Below are positions 54,400-62,577 of a stretch of DNA of 64,000 bases, piece by piece. Position numbers and translations under genes: made by a program. The first letter of the stretch is position 1. Each line of letters starts with the position of its first letter. The stretch comes from Mangrovihabitans endophyticus (GTDB lineage Bacteria; Actinomycetota; Actinomycetes; Mycobacteriales; Micromonosporaceae). The notes under the pieces are model-generated. The model was not told the origin of the DNA. It worked only from the letters and a program-made list of their open reading frames with translations, and did no database searches. Location of the stretch: contig NZ_BMMX01000027.1 of NCBI RefSeq assembly GCF_014646155.1, forward strand, positions 1 to 64,000, written 5' to 3'.

Positions 54400-54413
54400 G
54401 GGACCTTCGGCCC
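54400..54413. promoter_or_regulatory. DosR/DevR-like box before response regulator gene
   Basis: GGGACCTTCGGCCC matches 11 of 14 positions of the mycobacterial DosR box GGGACTWWAGTCCC. It lies 36 bases before the regulator start, suggesting autoregulation. A near-identical box stands at 47156-47169. Confidence 0.5.
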
Positions 54414-54448
54414 TTGGCCCGGCGCGGGCCGGCGGGTAGGAAGAAGGT

Positions 54449-55090
54449 GTGATCCGTGTCTTCCTGCTCGACGACCATGAAGTCGTCCGTCGCGGCCTGG
54501 TCGATCTCCTGCAGGCCGACGGCGACATCGAGGTGGTCGGCGAGTCCGGCCTGGCCGAGGAGGCCCGGCGCCGCATTCCGGCGCTGCGCCCCGACGTCGC
54601 CGTGCTCGACGCCCGGCTGCCCGACGGCAACGGCATCGACGTGTGCCGCGACGTGCGTGCCGTCGACTCGTCGATCAAGGGGCTGATCCTCACCTCGTAC
54701 GAGGATGACGAGGCGCTGTTCGCCGCGATCATGGCCGGGGCGTCGGGGTACGTGCTGAAGCAGATCCGCGGCACCGACCTGGTCGACGCGGTGCGGCGGG
54801 TGGCCACCGGGCAGTCGCTGCTCGACCCGGCGGTGACGCAGCGGGTGATGGAACGCATCCGCAACGGCGTCGAGCAGCCGCGGGAACTGGCCGGGCTGAC
54901 CGATCAGGAGCGGCGCATCCTGGAGTTCGTGGCAGAGGGGTTGACCAACCGGGAGATCGCCGGCCGGATGTTCCTGGCCGAGAAGACGGTGAAGAACTAC
55001 GTGTCCAGCCTGCTGGCGAAACTCGGCCTGGAACGGCGCACCCAGGCGGCCGTGCTGGCCACCCGGCTGCTCGGCGACCACCCGCACTGA
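54449..55090 (+). CDS. NarL/LuxR-type response regulator, DevR-like
   Basis: The 213-aa protein has a receiver domain with Asp in VAVLDARLPDGNGIDVC, ILTSYEDDEAL, and Lys in GYVLKQIRG. A C-terminal LuxR helix-turn-helix follows: LTDQERRILEFVAEGLTNREIAGRMFLAEKTVKNYVSSLLAKLGLERRTQAAV. It is the DevR/DosR subtype, with the LAEKTVKNYVSxLLxKLGxxRRTQAA motif. No sensor kinase is next to it. GTG 54449 follows GGAAGAAGG. It may control genes with the boxes at 47156 and 54400. Confidence 0.92.
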   Translation: MIRVFLLDDHEVVRRGLVDLLQADGDIEVVGESGLAEEARRRIPALRPDVAVLDARLPDGNGIDVCRDVRAVDSSIKGLILTSYEDDEALFAAIMAGASGYVLKQIRGTDLVDAVRRVATGQSLLDPAVTQRVMERIRNGVEQPRELAGLTDQERRILEFVAEGLTNREIAGRMFLAEKTVKNYVSSLLAKLGLERRTQAAVLATRLLGDHPH

Positions 55091-55105
55091 GAAGCCGATC
55101 CGCTC

Positions 55106-55174
55106 GCACTCTCAGTCGGCGGTGCGCTGCACTCTCAGTCGGCGATGCGCCGCACCCTCAGCCGGCGGTGCGCT
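55106..55174. repeat. 23-bp tandem repeat over a gene end
   Basis: Three 23-bp units at 55106-55128, 55129-55151 and 55152-55174 share GCACTCTCAGTCGGCG as a core, with a few substitutions. The stop codon of the PPOX gene (TCA at 55158-55160) lies in the third. Each unit carries the same stop triplet, so the 3' end of the gene was multiplied downstream. Confidence 0.85.
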
Positions 55175-55571
55175 GCACTTTGCCCGCGGTGACCGCCACG
55201 TACTTCTCCGGGCGGAACGCGATGATCACCCGTACGTCCGCGTCGGTGATCGGATAGACGTTGCCGTACCGTTCCTGCAGCGACCGGTAGAACGAGGCGT
55301 CGGCGTCGTCGTCGACGACGCCGTCCAGACGGCCGCGCACTTCCAGGAAGCGGTACGGGTCGTCGGGGTCCGCGATGGACAGCGCGACCCGCGGCTCCGC
55401 GGCGAGATTGCGGAACTTCTGCCGCGCCTTGGTGTGCGTCATCCGGATCAGCTCGCCGTCCCAGGCGAACCACATCACGCTGGATTGTGGCGATCCGTCC
55501 GGCCGGACGGTGGCCAGATGCGCGTACGTCGGACGGTCGAGCAGGTCTGCGTGGCTTGATGGTGGCTTCAC
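55158..55571 (-). CDS. PPOX-class flavin/F420-dependent family protein
   Basis: The 137-aa split-barrel protein is of the pyridoxamine-5'-phosphate-oxidase-like class. It shows LLDRPTYAHLATVRPDGSPQSSVMWFAWDGELIRMTHTKARQKFRNLAAEPRVALSIADPDDPYRFLEVRG. The start is GTG 55571, in KPPSSHADLL. The cofactor may be F420, as is common in this subgroup in actinomycetes; the substrate is unknown. The 3' end overlaps a tandem repeat. Confidence 0.85.
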   Translation of the reverse strand: MKPPSSHADLLDRPTYAHLATVRPDGSPQSSVMWFAWDGELIRMTHTKARQKFRNLAAEPRVALSIADPDDPYRFLEVRGRLDGVVDDDADASFYRSLQERYGNVYPITDADVRVIIAFRPEKYVAVTAGKVQRTAG

Positions 55572-55626
55572 CGCCCCAGCCTGGCACGGGCACGGCCGAG
55601 GCGCAGGATGAGGGGCTCCCTCGTGC

Positions 55627-56415
55627 CTAGCCGGCCGCCGGGTCGCGCAGGAAGTCGATGAGCATCCGGGTGATCTCGTCCGGACGTTCCATGCTGGGCA
55701 GGTGACCGGCCCAGTCCAGCTCGACGTGGCGTGCGCCGGGCATCTCGTCGGCCAGCCGGGCGGCGATCTGCCGGAAGTCCGGCACGTCGTGGGCGCCGCT
55801 GACCAGCAGACACGGCACGGACACGGGCTTGTCCGGGGCGGTGTTCGCGGTGGTCTGGCCGTGCGGCGCGGCCGGGGCGGCTCCGGCGGTCTGTGGGGTT
55901 CCGGCGGTCTGCACCGCGAAAGCGTGCCGCTGCATGATGCGCAGGCTGGCCCGCGCCTCGGGGCCCGCCTCGGGACCGAGCCAGGTGGCCACGTTGAGGT
56001 CCGTCGCGGCATCCAGATCGCCCGCGTCAAGGAGGGCGTCCTCCCGGTCCCCGAACTCCCGCAACGTCACGCTCCGCTTGTGCCCCGCCACGGCGGTGCA
56101 CAACAACGCCAGCGCGGTCACCCGTCCCGGCCAGCGGGCGGCCACGTCCAACGCCACCCGACCACCCCCGGAGGCGCCGACCAGCGCGAACCGCTCGCAG
56201 CCCAGGAAGTCCATCAGGTCGGCGACGTCCCGCGCGTCATCGTCGCGCCCGACGGGCATCGGGCTCTCGCCGAAGCCGTGCAGGTCGCAGCGGACGACCC
56301 GGTAACCGGCCGCGGCCAGAGCGGGCACCTGCGGATCCCACATCCGCCGATCGGCGACGGCGGCGTGGAGCAACAGCACGGGCGGCCCGTGACCGGTGAC
56401 ATCGTGGGCAATCAT
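55627..56415 (-). CDS. alpha/beta-fold hydrolase
   Basis: The 262-aa protein has the oxyanion-loop motif LLLHAAVADRRMWDP and RVVRCDLHGFGES. The nucleophile elbow ALVGASGGGRVAL places the Ser in GxSxG. The acid is in LLVSGAHDVPDF and the His in LDWAGHLPSMERPDEI. A Pro/Ala-rich insertion (about residues 165-190) is unusual. The substrate cannot be told. ATG 56415 is used because the longer form adds only a Cys/Arg leader. Confidence 0.85.
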   Translation of the reverse strand: MIAHDVTGHGPPVLLLHAAVADRRMWDPQVPALAAAGYRVVRCDLHGFGESPMPVGRDDDARDVADLMDFLGCERFALVGASGGGRVALDVAARWPGRVTALALLCTAVAGHKRSVTLREFGDREDALLDAGDLDAATDLNVATWLGPEAGPEARASLRIMQRHAFAVQTAGTPQTAGAAPAAPHGQTTANTAPDKPVSVPCLLVSGAHDVPDFRQIAARLADEMPGARHVELDWAGHLPSMERPDEITRMLIDFLRDPAAG

Positions 56416-56524
56416 CGAGTGACCGTACGCCGGCAGCCGGCACGCGCACACGCGAGTTTCGCCCCCCGGACTCCCGTGGCTCGTCCGTCACGGCGCGTCG
56501 CCCGGCGACGCGCCGCGTGCTCGT

Positions 56525-57271
56525 TCAGCGCTTGGCGGCGACCAGTGATCGTGCACGCTCCGGCCACGCGGAGATGCTCGGTGCCAGCCGCATGCCCGCC
56601 GCGCTGACCGCCGCCCGCAGGGTGGCTTCGTCCGAACCGGCCAACTGGTCGTACGTGGTGATGCCGGCGGCCGCGAGTGCCATGGCCATTTTCGGTCCGA
56701 TGCCGGTGATCCTGGTCAGGTCGTCCGGCTCGGCCTCGGCAGCGACCGGGCCGGTCGCGGGCTCGGCAACCGGGGTCTCGGTGACGGGAGCCTCGGTGAC
56801 GGGAGCCTCGACGGTCGCGGGCTCGGCGACGGGGGCTTCGGCGATTGGGGTGTCGGCCGGGGTCATCTCCGCCGCCGGGGCGGAGGCCTGCGCCGGGGCC
56901 ACGATCGTGGCGGACACCGTGTCCGCGGTCGGCGCGGGTTCGGTGACCGGGCCGGACCCGGCTCCGCGCGGCGTGGTGTCCATCGTGCTCGTGGACGCGG
57001 CGGGCTCCGCCGCGTCCGGACTGGCGTCCGGCTCGGTGGCGGCGTCCGGCTCGTGCGACGACGCGACCGGCTCGGCCGCAGCGTCGGCGGCTGCCCCGAC
57101 CGGCTCGCCCGCCGCCTCTGCGGCGATCGGCTCGGCTTTCGTGTCCGACGTGGTCACCGGCTCGGACGTGGCCGCCGGTGCGGGTTGAGAGGTGGTGGAA
57201 CGGATTCCCCGCAGCAACCAGCCGGCCGCAAAACCGACCACGATCCCGGCAACGAGGTAGAGGAACGACAC
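56525..57271 (-). CDS. membrane-anchored protein with helix-hairpin-helix domain
   Basis: The 248-aa protein has a single N-terminal membrane helix (SFLYLVAGIVVGFAAGWLLRG). An Ala/Pro/Glu/Thr-rich stretch of about 150 residues follows, with imperfect repeats of VTEAPVTE type. The C-terminal part (about 185-248) is a helix-hairpin-helix of the kind found in small rRNA- or DNA-associated proteins: DLTRITGIGPKMAMALAAAGITTYDQLAGSDEATLRAAV. GTG 57271 is chosen because GGAGG lies 6 bases before it. The function is unknown. Confidence 0.75.
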   Translation of the reverse strand: MSFLYLVAGIVVGFAAGWLLRGIRSTTSQPAPAATSEPVTTSDTKAEPIAAEAAGEPVGAAADAAAEPVASSHEPDAATEPDASPDAAEPAASTSTMDTTPRGAGSGPVTEPAPTADTVSATIVAPAQASAPAAEMTPADTPIAEAPVAEPATVEAPVTEAPVTETPVAEPATGPVAAEAEPDDLTRITGIGPKMAMALAAAGITTYDQLAGSDEATLRAAVSAAGMRLAPSISAWPERARSLVAAKR

Positions 57272-57503
57272 GACTTGCCTCCGGGCAGAAATGATGCGCA
57301 TGTTCCGCGCAGCCTTCCATATCCTGCCCGTCGATGTCAGCACCGGGACCAGGACATCCGACATACTTCGCCGTGCGTGTCGCGATGGACGACAAATGGC
57401 GCACCGCGCGTCGCCACCTCATCACGGAACGCGCGCACCGAGGAACGCGCCCATCGAGTAGCGTCAATCGCGTGACCGGCCCGCTCGGCGCGGCCGGTGC
57501 GGC

Positions 57504-58520
57504 TCAGGACGGCCTGGCCCGCCCCGCTTCCGTGGCGGGGGCGAACAGCCGGGACGCGTTCCCGCCCGCGATCAGGCGCATCTCCGGTTCGCCCAGTCCT
57601 GTCCCGTCCAGTTGCTGCGCCAGGGTGCCGCCGCCCATGTCGTACGGGAAATCCGTGCCGTACACGATCCGGTCCGCGCCCACCATGCCGGCCAGGAACC
57701 GCAGCGGTCCCGGCGCGTGGGTGAGGGTGTCGTAGTGGAACCGCCGCAGGTAGTGCGAGGGCGGGTGGGCGCAGCCCGACGCTTCCCGGCGCACGCGGTG
57801 GCCGTGGTCGAGCCGGCCGATCTGGTACGGCAGGTACCCCCCGCCGTGCATCAGCACCGGGGTGAGTCCGGGCAACTCGTCGAGGACTCCGCCGAAGATC
57901 AGGTGCGCCGCGCCGACGGTCGATTCCAGCGGGTTGCCGACCAGGTTGGTGAGATAGAAGCGTTCGAATCCGGGCCGGGTGCCGGGATGGTACGGGTGCA
58001 GCAGCAACGGCACCCGCAGCCGGGCGGCCTCGGCCAGCACCGGTCGCAGACCGGGGTCGTCCAGCGGCGTGTCCTCGACCCGCGGCCCGATCTGTGCGCC
58101 GCGCAGGCCCAGGCCGGTGACGGCCCGGCGCAGCTCGGTCACGGCCGCCGCCGGATCCTGCATGGGCAGGGTGGCGACGCCGGTGAGCCGCCCGCCGGTC
58201 CCGGCGGTGAAGGCGGCGAGCGCGTCGTTGCTGAGCCGGGCCAGATCGGCGGCGGCACCGAGGTCGGTGAGCCAGTGCATCATCAGCGGCGGGGCGAGCG
58301 AGACGACGGCCGTGTCGATGCCGCGGGCGTCCATCGCGGACAGCCGCGCCCGCTGGTCGTGGAAGGCGGGTTGCAGCGGCCACCGGAAACCCTGCCGGTG
58401 CACCACGAACTCGCGCCCGTCGACGGGTTCGACGCGCAGCCCGTCCACACCGTCTCCGGCGCGGGCGGCGGCCAGGATCTCGGCCGGCGCGAAGTGGTTG
58501 TGCACGTCCACGGTCAGCAT
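57504..58520 (-). CDS. amidohydrolase family protein (ACMSD-like)
   Basis: The 338-aa TIM-barrel protein is of amidohydrolase family 2. Metal ligands are in VDVHNHFAP, LLLHPYHPGTRPG, PVLMHGGGYLPY and IVYGTDFPYDMGG. The group includes aminocarboxymuconate-semialdehyde and resorcylate decarboxylases. It is the last gene of the ABC operon, 11 bases after the ATPase gene. It therefore probably acts on the imported compound, perhaps a carboxylated aromatic; that is inference. Confidence 0.85.
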   Translation of the reverse strand: MLTVDVHNHFAPAEILAAARAGDGVDGLRVEPVDGREFVVHRQGFRWPLQPAFHDQRARLSAMDARGIDTAVVSLAPPLMMHWLTDLGAAADLARLSNDALAAFTAGTGGRLTGVATLPMQDPAAAVTELRRAVTGLGLRGAQIGPRVEDTPLDDPGLRPVLAEAARLRVPLLLHPYHPGTRPGFERFYLTNLVGNPLESTVGAAHLIFGGVLDELPGLTPVLMHGGGYLPYQIGRLDHGHRVRREASGCAHPPSHYLRRFHYDTLTHAPGPLRFLAGMVGADRIVYGTDFPYDMGGGTLAQQLDGTGLGEPEMRLIAGGNASRLFAPATEAGRARPS

Positions 58521-58531
58521 GGGGCGGCTCC

Positions 58532-59272
58532 TCAGCCGGCGAGCAGGTCCAGGGATTCGAACCGGCGCAGCAGGTCGGCGCGGGCGAGCGCGACCTCGTC
58601 GGCCGCCGGATCGCGGGGGAACGGGAGCCGCACCGGCAGGTCGGCGACCAGCCGACCGCCGGGCGCGAGCATCAGGATGCGGGTGGACAGTTCCACCGCC
58701 TCGCTGACGTCGTGCGTCACGAACAGCACGGTCTTGCGGGTCTCCTGCCACAGGTCGTGCAGTTCGCGGCGCAGCGACCGGGCGGTGATCGCGTCGAGGT
58801 GGCTGAACGGTTCGTCCATGAGCAGCAGGTCCGGTTCGATGGAGAAGGCGCGGGCGATCCCGACGCGCTGCTGCATCCCGCCGGACAACTGGCCGGGGTA
58901 CTGGCCGGCGGTGTGGCCCAGCCGCACCATGTCGAGGTAGCGCCGGCAGCGCTCGCGGTCGGCGGGTCCCCGAGCGGGCTGCACGAACAGCAGGTTGTCC
59001 AGCACCGAGCGCCACGGCAGCAGGCGCGCGGACTGGAACACGTACCCGAGGCGGGCGGGCCGGCCGTTCTGCGTGATGTCCACCTGGCCCCGGGTGGCGG
59101 TGTCGATGCCGGACAGGATGTTGAGCAGGGTGGACTTGCCGCAGCCGGACGGGCCGACCACGCTGACGAACTCCTGGCCGTCGACCGTGAACGAGATGTC
59201 CTCGATGGCCACCACGGGCGGGTCACCGCCGGGGAATTCCTTACGCAGTTCGCGTACGCGCACACCGGCCAT
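58532..59272 (-). CDS. ABC transporter ATP-binding protein (NitT/TauT type)
   Basis: The 246-aa ATPase of the SsuB/TauB/ThiZ family shows Walker A GPSGCGKSTLLN, Q-loop YVFQSARLLPW, signature LSGGMQQRVGIARAF and Walker B LLLMDEPFSHLDAIT. H-loop FVTHDVSEAVEL. The ATG at 59272 lies three bases after the upstream permease stop. It powers the two permeases encoded just before it. Confidence 0.92.
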   Translation of the reverse strand: MAGVRVRELRKEFPGGDPPVVAIEDISFTVDGQEFVSVVGPSGCGKSTLLNILSGIDTATRGQVDITQNGRPARLGYVFQSARLLPWRSVLDNLLFVQPARGPADRERCRRYLDMVRLGHTAGQYPGQLSGGMQQRVGIARAFSIEPDLLLMDEPFSHLDAITARSLRRELHDLWQETRKTVLFVTHDVSEAVELSTRILMLAPGGRLVADLPVRLPFPRDPAADEVALARADLLRRFESLDLLAG

Positions 59273-59275
59273 GAA

Positions 59276-60136
59276 TCATGCCCTCCCGGATGCCCCGGCG
59301 GTGACCGGTCCGGCGCCGTCCGGGCTGTCGTGCTGCCGCGCCGGGCGCCAGCGGAACACCCAGCGCGACAGGCGCCCGAAGACGACCCGTTCGATGAGCA
59401 GGGCGACCAGCACGAAGAACAGGGCGTATCCGACGATGCCCTGACTGCGGTGGGCGTCGTACCAGAACTTGATGACCCATCCGGCGCCCTCGGTGGAGGC
59501 CCACACCTCGGCCAGCACCAACCCCTTCCAGGCGTTGGCCAGGCCGTACCGCAGCGCGGCGAAGAAGAACGGCATCAGCGCCGGCAGGATCACATGCCGG
59601 ATGACCGCCGTCCGGCCGACCCGGTACGCGGTGCTCATCTGCAGCAGATCGGCGGGCACGTTGCGGGCGCCCTCGGCGACGTTGATGACGACGAAGGGCA
59701 CCGCTGCCAGGGTGACCGTGACCACCGGCGCGAGGTCGCCGAACCCGAACCACATGCCGGCCACCAGCGCCCAGGCCAGCGAGGGCATGGCCAGTCCGGC
59801 GACGGCGAAGTCGTGCAGGAAGTCCTCGGCCCAGCGGCGCAACCCCATCAGCAGGCCGAGCGGCACGCCGGCGGCGAAGGCCAGGAACAAGCCGACGCCC
59901 AGCCGCTGGAAGCTCAGCCCGAACGATGCGTACACGGTGTGCGGGGCGAGCGTGTCCCGGCGCAGCTCGGCCACCATGAAGGCGGCCACCGCCGACGGCG
60001 TGGGCAGCAGGTCGGTGGGCAGCAACGGCACCGCCACCTGCCAGGCGGCCAGGAAGCACCCCCAGGACAGCAGACGCGCCGCCCGGGGGCTCCGCACCCA
60101 GGCCATCGGAGTCCGGGTCATCGGAGTCCGGGTCAT
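59276..60136 (-). CDS. ABC transporter permease (NitT/TauT type)
   Basis: The 286-aa permease has the BPD-type loop NVPADLLQMSTAYRVGRTAVIRHVILPALMPFFFAALRYGLANAWKGLVLAEVW. The N-terminal MTRTPMTRTPM is made by a 15-bp tandem repeat, giving three in-frame ATG starts; the first overlaps the preceding permease stop. Helices are evident at SWGCFLAAWQVAVPLL and later. It forms a heterodimer with the next protein. Confidence 0.9.
   Translation of the reverse strand: MTRTPMTRTPMAWVRSPRAARLLSWGCFLAAWQVAVPLLPTDLLPTPSAVAAFMVAELRRDTLAPHTVYASFGLSFQRLGVGLFLAFAAGVPLGLLMGLRRWAEDFLHDFAVAGLAMPSLAWALVAGMWFGFGDLAPVVTVTLAAVPFVVINVAEGARNVPADLLQMSTAYRVGRTAVIRHVILPALMPFFFAALRYGLANAWKGLVLAEVWASTEGAGWVIKFWYDAHRSQGIVGYALFFVLVALLIERVVFGRLSRWVFRWRPARQHDSPDGAGPVTAGASGRA
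60105..60134. repeat. 15-bp tandem repeat at permease start
   Basis: ATCGGAGTCCGGGTC occurs twice head to tail (60105-60119, 60120-60134), and ATCGG follows. It duplicates the start codon of the permease gene in frame, so up to three ATGs compete. Confidence 0.8.
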
Positions 60137-60933
60137 CGGACCGCCGCCGTGACCCGCCAGCGCAGCACACGGCGCATCCCACGCTGCACGACGACCCGTT
60201 CCAGGAACAGCGCGAACGCGAAGAACAGCAACACCCAGGCGAGGAATCCGGTCATGGAGAACTCCTGGAACTTCTGCCGCATCATGAAGCCGATCCCCGC
60301 GGTGCCCACGATGACCTCGCTCAGCGTCGCGATCTTCCAGGCGATGGAGAATCCGTACCGCACGGCGGTGAACAGGTAGGGCGCGAGGAACGGCAGGTAG
60401 ATGTGCCGCACCACCGGGGCCGGGCCCCGCCCGAAGGCCCGGGCCATGTCCACCAGCTCGTGCGGCACCGCCTTGACGCCCTCCACCACGTTCACCGCGA
60501 CGTAGGAGAACGAGGTCACGATCACCGCGGCGACCGGACCGGCCGGCCCCAATCCGAAGATCATCGCGGCGACCAACGCGAAGATCAGGCCCGGCGTGGT
60601 GAGCGTGGCCAGCACCCAGTCCGACAGGAACGCCTCCCACCACCGGCTGCGGCCCATCAGCATCCCGGCCGCGGCGCCCAGCGCGTACGCGACGGCGAAG
60701 CCGATGGCGATGGTGCGCAGGGTGGCGCCGAAGTGGATCCACACCTGGCCGGACGCGACGATGCCGCCCATCTCGGTGAGGATGGCCCGCGGCGGCGGCA
60801 CCACGAAACCCTCCACCAGGAACGTGGAGACGCCTTGCCACGCCCCGAGGAACACCGCGTACCCGGCGAGCCGCCACGCCCACCGGCGCCACCGTTCACC
60901 GGTGTCACGCACGAGCGTCCGCGCCCTGCTCAT
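60133..60933 (-). CDS. ABC transporter permease (NitT/TauT type)
   Basis: The 266-aa permease has the loop AVPHELVDMARAFGRGPAPVVRHIYLPFLAPYLFTAVRYGFSIAWKIATLSEVI. It has five to six helices (GYAVFLGAWQGVSTFLV onward). The start ATG 60933 lies 13 bases after the receptor stop. Its stop overlaps the following permease gene by four bases. Confidence 0.9.
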   Translation of the reverse strand: MSRARTLVRDTGERWRRWAWRLAGYAVFLGAWQGVSTFLVEGFVVPPPRAILTEMGGIVASGQVWIHFGATLRTIAIGFAVAYALGAAAGMLMGRSRWWEAFLSDWVLATLTTPGLIFALVAAMIFGLGPAGPVAAVIVTSFSYVAVNVVEGVKAVPHELVDMARAFGRGPAPVVRHIYLPFLAPYLFTAVRYGFSIAWKIATLSEVIVGTAGIGFMMRQKFQEFSMTGFLAWVLLFFAFALFLERVVVQRGMRRVLRWRVTAAVR

Positions 60934-60946
60934 CCTCCCGCCGCGC

Positions 60947-62038
60947 TCAGGAACCGGTGGCTTCGAAACGCGGCACCGGCGCGTCGCCGGCCATGAAACC
61001 GGAGCGCTTCATCAGGTCGTACAGGCGCATCTCGCGCTCGATCCACGGCTGGTCGAGTCGCACAGTGTCGACGAACCAGTCGTGTTGTGCCAGGTATTGC
61101 TGCATCGCCGTCACATCGGCTTCCTTCTCGATCGAGAAGTGTTGCGGATAGTTCTTGATGATGGCGGCCTGGTTGTCTCGCCAGAGATCGATGCCCCGCT
61201 GCCACAGGTCCGCGAATGCCGTCGCCTCGTCGACGTGATCGTCGTACCAGGATCGGGTGGCGGTGAACAGATTTCCCATGATGCCCTTGTGGGTGCAGTT
61301 GCAGATCGAGCCGTAGATCTCGTACGGGAGCCGATTGTCGTACATGACCTTGAGCTTGCCCTCGCGCAGCAGGCCGATCGCGGCCTCCGGGATGACCAGC
61401 GCCGCCTCCACCTCACCGCGGTCGACGTGCTCGGCCATCACGAAATGGTCCTCCACCACCAGGTCGAAGTCGCCCCGGCCGACGCGGAAGTCGAGACCAT
61501 GCAGTTCCTTGGCGAACATCCCCCAGAGCAGCGTCGAGGAGACCGCGCTGGGCAACGCGATCTTGGCACCCTTCGGGATGTCGGCGAGTGTGCGGTACGG
61601 CGCGTCGGCGCGGGTGACGGGAGTGATGCGCAGCAGGTTGTACTTGCCGAAGGTGACCGTCGTGATGCCGGTCTGCTTCTCCAGCAGGGGCAGCTCGTAG
61701 GTGGCGGTGGACACGATGTCGCCGTGCCCGCCGGCGAAGAAGGTGAACTCGTCCCAGGTGGACGACGTCTGCACGACCAGGCCGGTGTCCTTCTCCCAAG
61801 CGTCGATCATGCCCCGGTCGGTCATGAAGTCCCAGATGGCGTCGGGCGCGAACGCGAACCGGATGGGCGCCGCGCGGCCCGGCGCGGTCTTCTGGTCGTC
61901 ATCGGCCAGGAAGCAGCCGCCGAGCCCGGCGGGCAGGGCCGCGGCGCCGGCGCCGGCCAGGCCCAGGCGCAACACCTCCCGGCGCCCCACACGGGTCCCG
62001 TTGTCTCGGTGCGCGCGGCCGGACCGTCGATTGTTCAT
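60947..62038 (-). CDS. ABC transporter substrate-binding lipoprotein, NMT1/NitT family, Tat-type signal
   Basis: The 363-aa protein has a twin-Arg motif (GRREVLRLGLAG) and a lipobox LGGC, so it is a Tat-exported lipoprotein. The NMT1-like body contains WDEFTFFAGGHGDIVSTATYELPLLEKQTG, KIALPSAVSSTLLWGMF and EAALVIPEAAIGLL. The substrate may be a thiamine-like pyrimidine, an alkanesulfonate or an aromatic acid. ATG 62038 follows GGGGAGATTG. The frame stays open upstream through the tandem repeat at 62132-62240, but that part is not coding. It is the first gene of the five-gene operon. Confidence 0.88.
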   Translation of the reverse strand: MNNRRSGRAHRDNGTRVGRREVLRLGLAGAGAAALPAGLGGCFLADDDQKTAPGRAAPIRFAFAPDAIWDFMTDRGMIDAWEKDTGLVVQTSSTWDEFTFFAGGHGDIVSTATYELPLLEKQTGITTVTFGKYNLLRITPVTRADAPYRTLADIPKGAKIALPSAVSSTLLWGMFAKELHGLDFRVGRGDFDLVVEDHFVMAEHVDRGEVEAALVIPEAAIGLLREGKLKVMYDNRLPYEIYGSICNCTHKGIMGNLFTATRSWYDDHVDEATAFADLWQRGIDLWRDNQAAIIKNYPQHFSIEKEADVTAMQQYLAQHDWFVDTVRLDQPWIEREMRLYDLMKRSGFMAGDAPVPRFEATGS

Positions 62039-62131
62039 CAATCTCCCCGCTGGGCGTGGCGTCACGTGGCAATCAGCAGTGCTGGGCGAAAATGCGACGC
62101 CGCTGTGTCGGTGCGGAGTCGATCTCACACC

Positions 62132-62240
62132 GTTTTCCCCCGTGATCGCGTTTCCCCCGTGATCGCGAGTTTCCCGTGATCGCGTTTCCCCCGATGATCG
62201 CGAGTTTCCCGGTGATCGCGCGTTTCCCCCGTGATCGCGA
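62132..62240. repeat. six-unit short tandem repeat, consensus GTTTCCCCCGTGATCGCGA
   Basis: Units lie at 62132-62149, 62150-62168, 62169-62183, 62184-62203, 62204-62221 and 62222-62240. Each has GTTTCCC, then 0-4 bases, then a TGATCGC core; lengths are 15-20 bp. It is too irregular and has no spacers for CRISPR. GCGATCAC follows directly and can pair with any GTGATCGC, so the array can fold. It lies 94 bases before the receptor gene start. Confidence 0.85.
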
Positions 62241-62422
62241 GCGATCACCGACGTCGCCATTCTTGTGGATGCGTAGCGATTCGCAACAGCGTGACTCACG
62301 ACATGTCACCAATTCAAGTAGGTCGATGGTACTAGTGCTTTGGACGCGCGCAGCCGTCAGCCGATCAAGGGTCACCTCCAGGGGGCACGCCGTGCTGTCG
62401 ACGACGCCACCGCAGTCGTCGT

Positions 62423-62492
62423 CGATCTTGGAGTTTCGGGTCGGATAAGCCGGACATGCCTCCACAAAACGACCCCGAAAAGTCCAAGATCG
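62423..62492. repeat. about 70-bp inverted-repeat element, copy 2
   Basis: The element begins CGATCTTGGAGTTTCGGGTCG and ends CGACCCCGAAAAGTCCAAGATCG in part, giving arms of about 21 bp with one substitution and two inserted bases. This is the most symmetric of the three copies. Its minus-strand centre (CGTTTTGTGGAGGCATGTCCG in part) aligns with copy 1. Confidence 0.8.
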
Positions 62493-62508
62493 CCGTACCG
62501 GGCGCGTG

Positions 62509-62577
62509 GATCTTGGCGTTAGTGTTTCGGCAAGACGGGGTTTAGTGGTGCGAATCGGGCACCAAAAGTCCAAGATC
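62509..62577. repeat. about 70-bp inverted-repeat element, copy 3
   Basis: The element begins GATCTTGGCGTTAGTG and ends CCAAAAGTCCAAGATC. The centre reads GGGTTTAGTGGTGCGAATCG and aligns with the minus strand of copies 1 and 2. It starts 16 bases after copy 2, in what may be a tandem insertion. Confidence 0.75.

Noticed and set aside
57955..57985. tRNA T-arm-like TTCGAATCC
   Set aside because: It lies inside the amidohydrolase coding sequence, and no cloverleaf can be formed around it.
62132..62240. CRISPR array
   Set aside because: Units of 15-20 bp follow each other with no unique spacers, and no cas gene is near.
62039..62299. N-terminal extension of the ABC receptor through the tandem repeat
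   Set aside because: It would put 87 repeat-derived residues before the twin-Arg signal; ATG 62038 has its own ribosome site.
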